64,000 nt of DNA from Morchella semilibera (taxonomy: Eukaryota > Ascomycota > Pezizomycetes > Pezizales > Morchellaceae), in contig CM018604.1 in the NCBI GenBank assembly GCA_009192285.1, positions 1,488,001 to 1,552,000 on the forward strand. The letters run 5' to 3'. Position numbers and translations under genes: made by a program. This document shows, one piece after another, positions 63,437-64,000 of the stretch. Every line of letters begins with the position of its first letter. Positions within the stretch are counted from its first letter, which is position 1. The notes under the pieces were generated by a model. That model did no database searches. It was not told the DNA's origin and worked only from the letters and a program-made list of their open reading frames with translations.

Positions 63437-64000
63437 TACTCCCGGGGGAGCTATCCCTATGGATTTGTCTAATAGTCATCGTCGTCCGGATCCCAGAGAA
63501 AGGGAAGCATATTGTGTGGAGCAGCGTTCTTATTACTGTGGGGCAGTTGGACATTTGGTTAGAGATTGCACTCTTTCGCCCTCGCGGAGGGCAGCACCTA
63601 GGATGAGGGTAGCATTGTTGAAAGCGAAGAAGGAAAAGAAGGAAAAGGAAGAGGAGTTATCGTCGGATGAGCAGGAGTTATCGTCGAATGAGGAGGAGTT
63701 ATCGTCGGATGAGAAGGAGTTAAAAGATTCGTCCCTGGCCTAAGCGGCATAGCCCAGGGACCTCCTAAAGTTTTTTCTAAAGTGTCCATTTCTACGTTTT
63801 CATTATCAGAGGGGGAAATGGATGGGAATCAATTGATTGTAGTTTGTTCTATTTCGCAAAATAAAAAATCTATTGTACCCACCTATGCCTTGATTGATAC
63901 TGGAGCGTCGGGATATGCATTTATTGATGAAGACTTTGTATGCCGCCATGAATTAAAAATGAAGAATTTGAGGACTGAGAGGGAGATTGATGTGATTGAT
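63437..64000 (+). pseudogene. gag: Ty3/gypsy gag C-terminus and protease, runs off the window
   Basis: Same family as 16613-18561. PGGAIPMDLSNSHRRPDPRE is followed by a knuckle (YYCGAVGHLVRDC, with the first Cys changed to Ser/Tyr), then the tandem repeat ELSSDEQELSSNEEELSSDE. The protease in another frame reads IVPTYALIDTGASGYAFIDEDF and the LRTEREIDVID end at the window edge. A stop and a frameshift separate gag and protease, although in this family some frame change there may be normal. Confidence 0.75.

Overview
The window is a piece of a transposon-rich fungal genome and contains almost no ordinary host genes. Nearly every long open frame belongs to a eukaryotic mobile element: Ty3/gypsy chromovirus pol, a Tad-type LINE, a Plavaka-type DNA transposon, a pogo-like transposase and a multi-intron DDE-type transposase. 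Introns of about 50 bases, Plavaka elements and chromodomain gypsy elements point to a filamentous fungus (Dikarya). I cannot place it more precisely. Plavaka and the multi-intron transposase family are best known from mushroom-forming fungi, but that is background knowledge, not proof.

For reference I name five LTR families by their ends. LTR-A (559 bp, TGTCACGG...) flanks the intact gypsy element. LTR-B (about 625 bp, TGTGACGGAG...CGGGACA) is present in about fifteen solo copies and fragments. LTR-C (476-523 bp, TATCACGG...CGTTAGA), LTR-D (about 450 bp, TGTATCACGG...CCGTGATACA) and LTR-E (710-1018 bp, TGTTACGGG...CACCCTAATA) are the others. Many copies still carry 5-bp target duplications, so the order of insertion can be read.

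Layout. 1-5121: broken gypsy pol pieces and nested LTR-B, LTR-E and a small MITE. 5122-11141: an LTR-C copy split by a complete, apparently young gypsy element (5148-10682) with a full pol, a shortened gag and a possible -1 frameshift signal. 11142-16612: nested LTR-B copies around a less repetitive stretch holding a small membrane-protein frame, a hairpin MITE and a Harbinger-like fragment. 16613-18561: a decayed gypsy gag/protease. 18562-24590: a nearly full-length Tad-type LINE on the minus strand. 24591-26181: another gypsy gag. 26200-32090: an AT-rich island with a 14-intron transposase gene on the minus strand, a divergent small spliced gene and a zinc-finger-like gene. Thirteen of the 14 introns share one short near-palindromic motif. 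32100-37550: a short gag-like gene and LTR/LINE debris. 37552-40650: a pogo-like transposase broken by a poly(A) retroposon and by LTR-E. 40896-52152 and 53735-63069: two Plavaka elements in opposite orientation, forming a giant inverted repeat. Each carries the same three cargo genes, and the second element has lost most of its transposase. 63070-64000: an LTR-B piece and a gypsy gag/protease running off the end.

The most unusual things here are the shared intron motif in the AT-rich island, the cargo-bearing inverted Plavaka pair with its tiny CATCAGCA-ended MITEs, and the gag-pol hairpin of the intact gypsy element.
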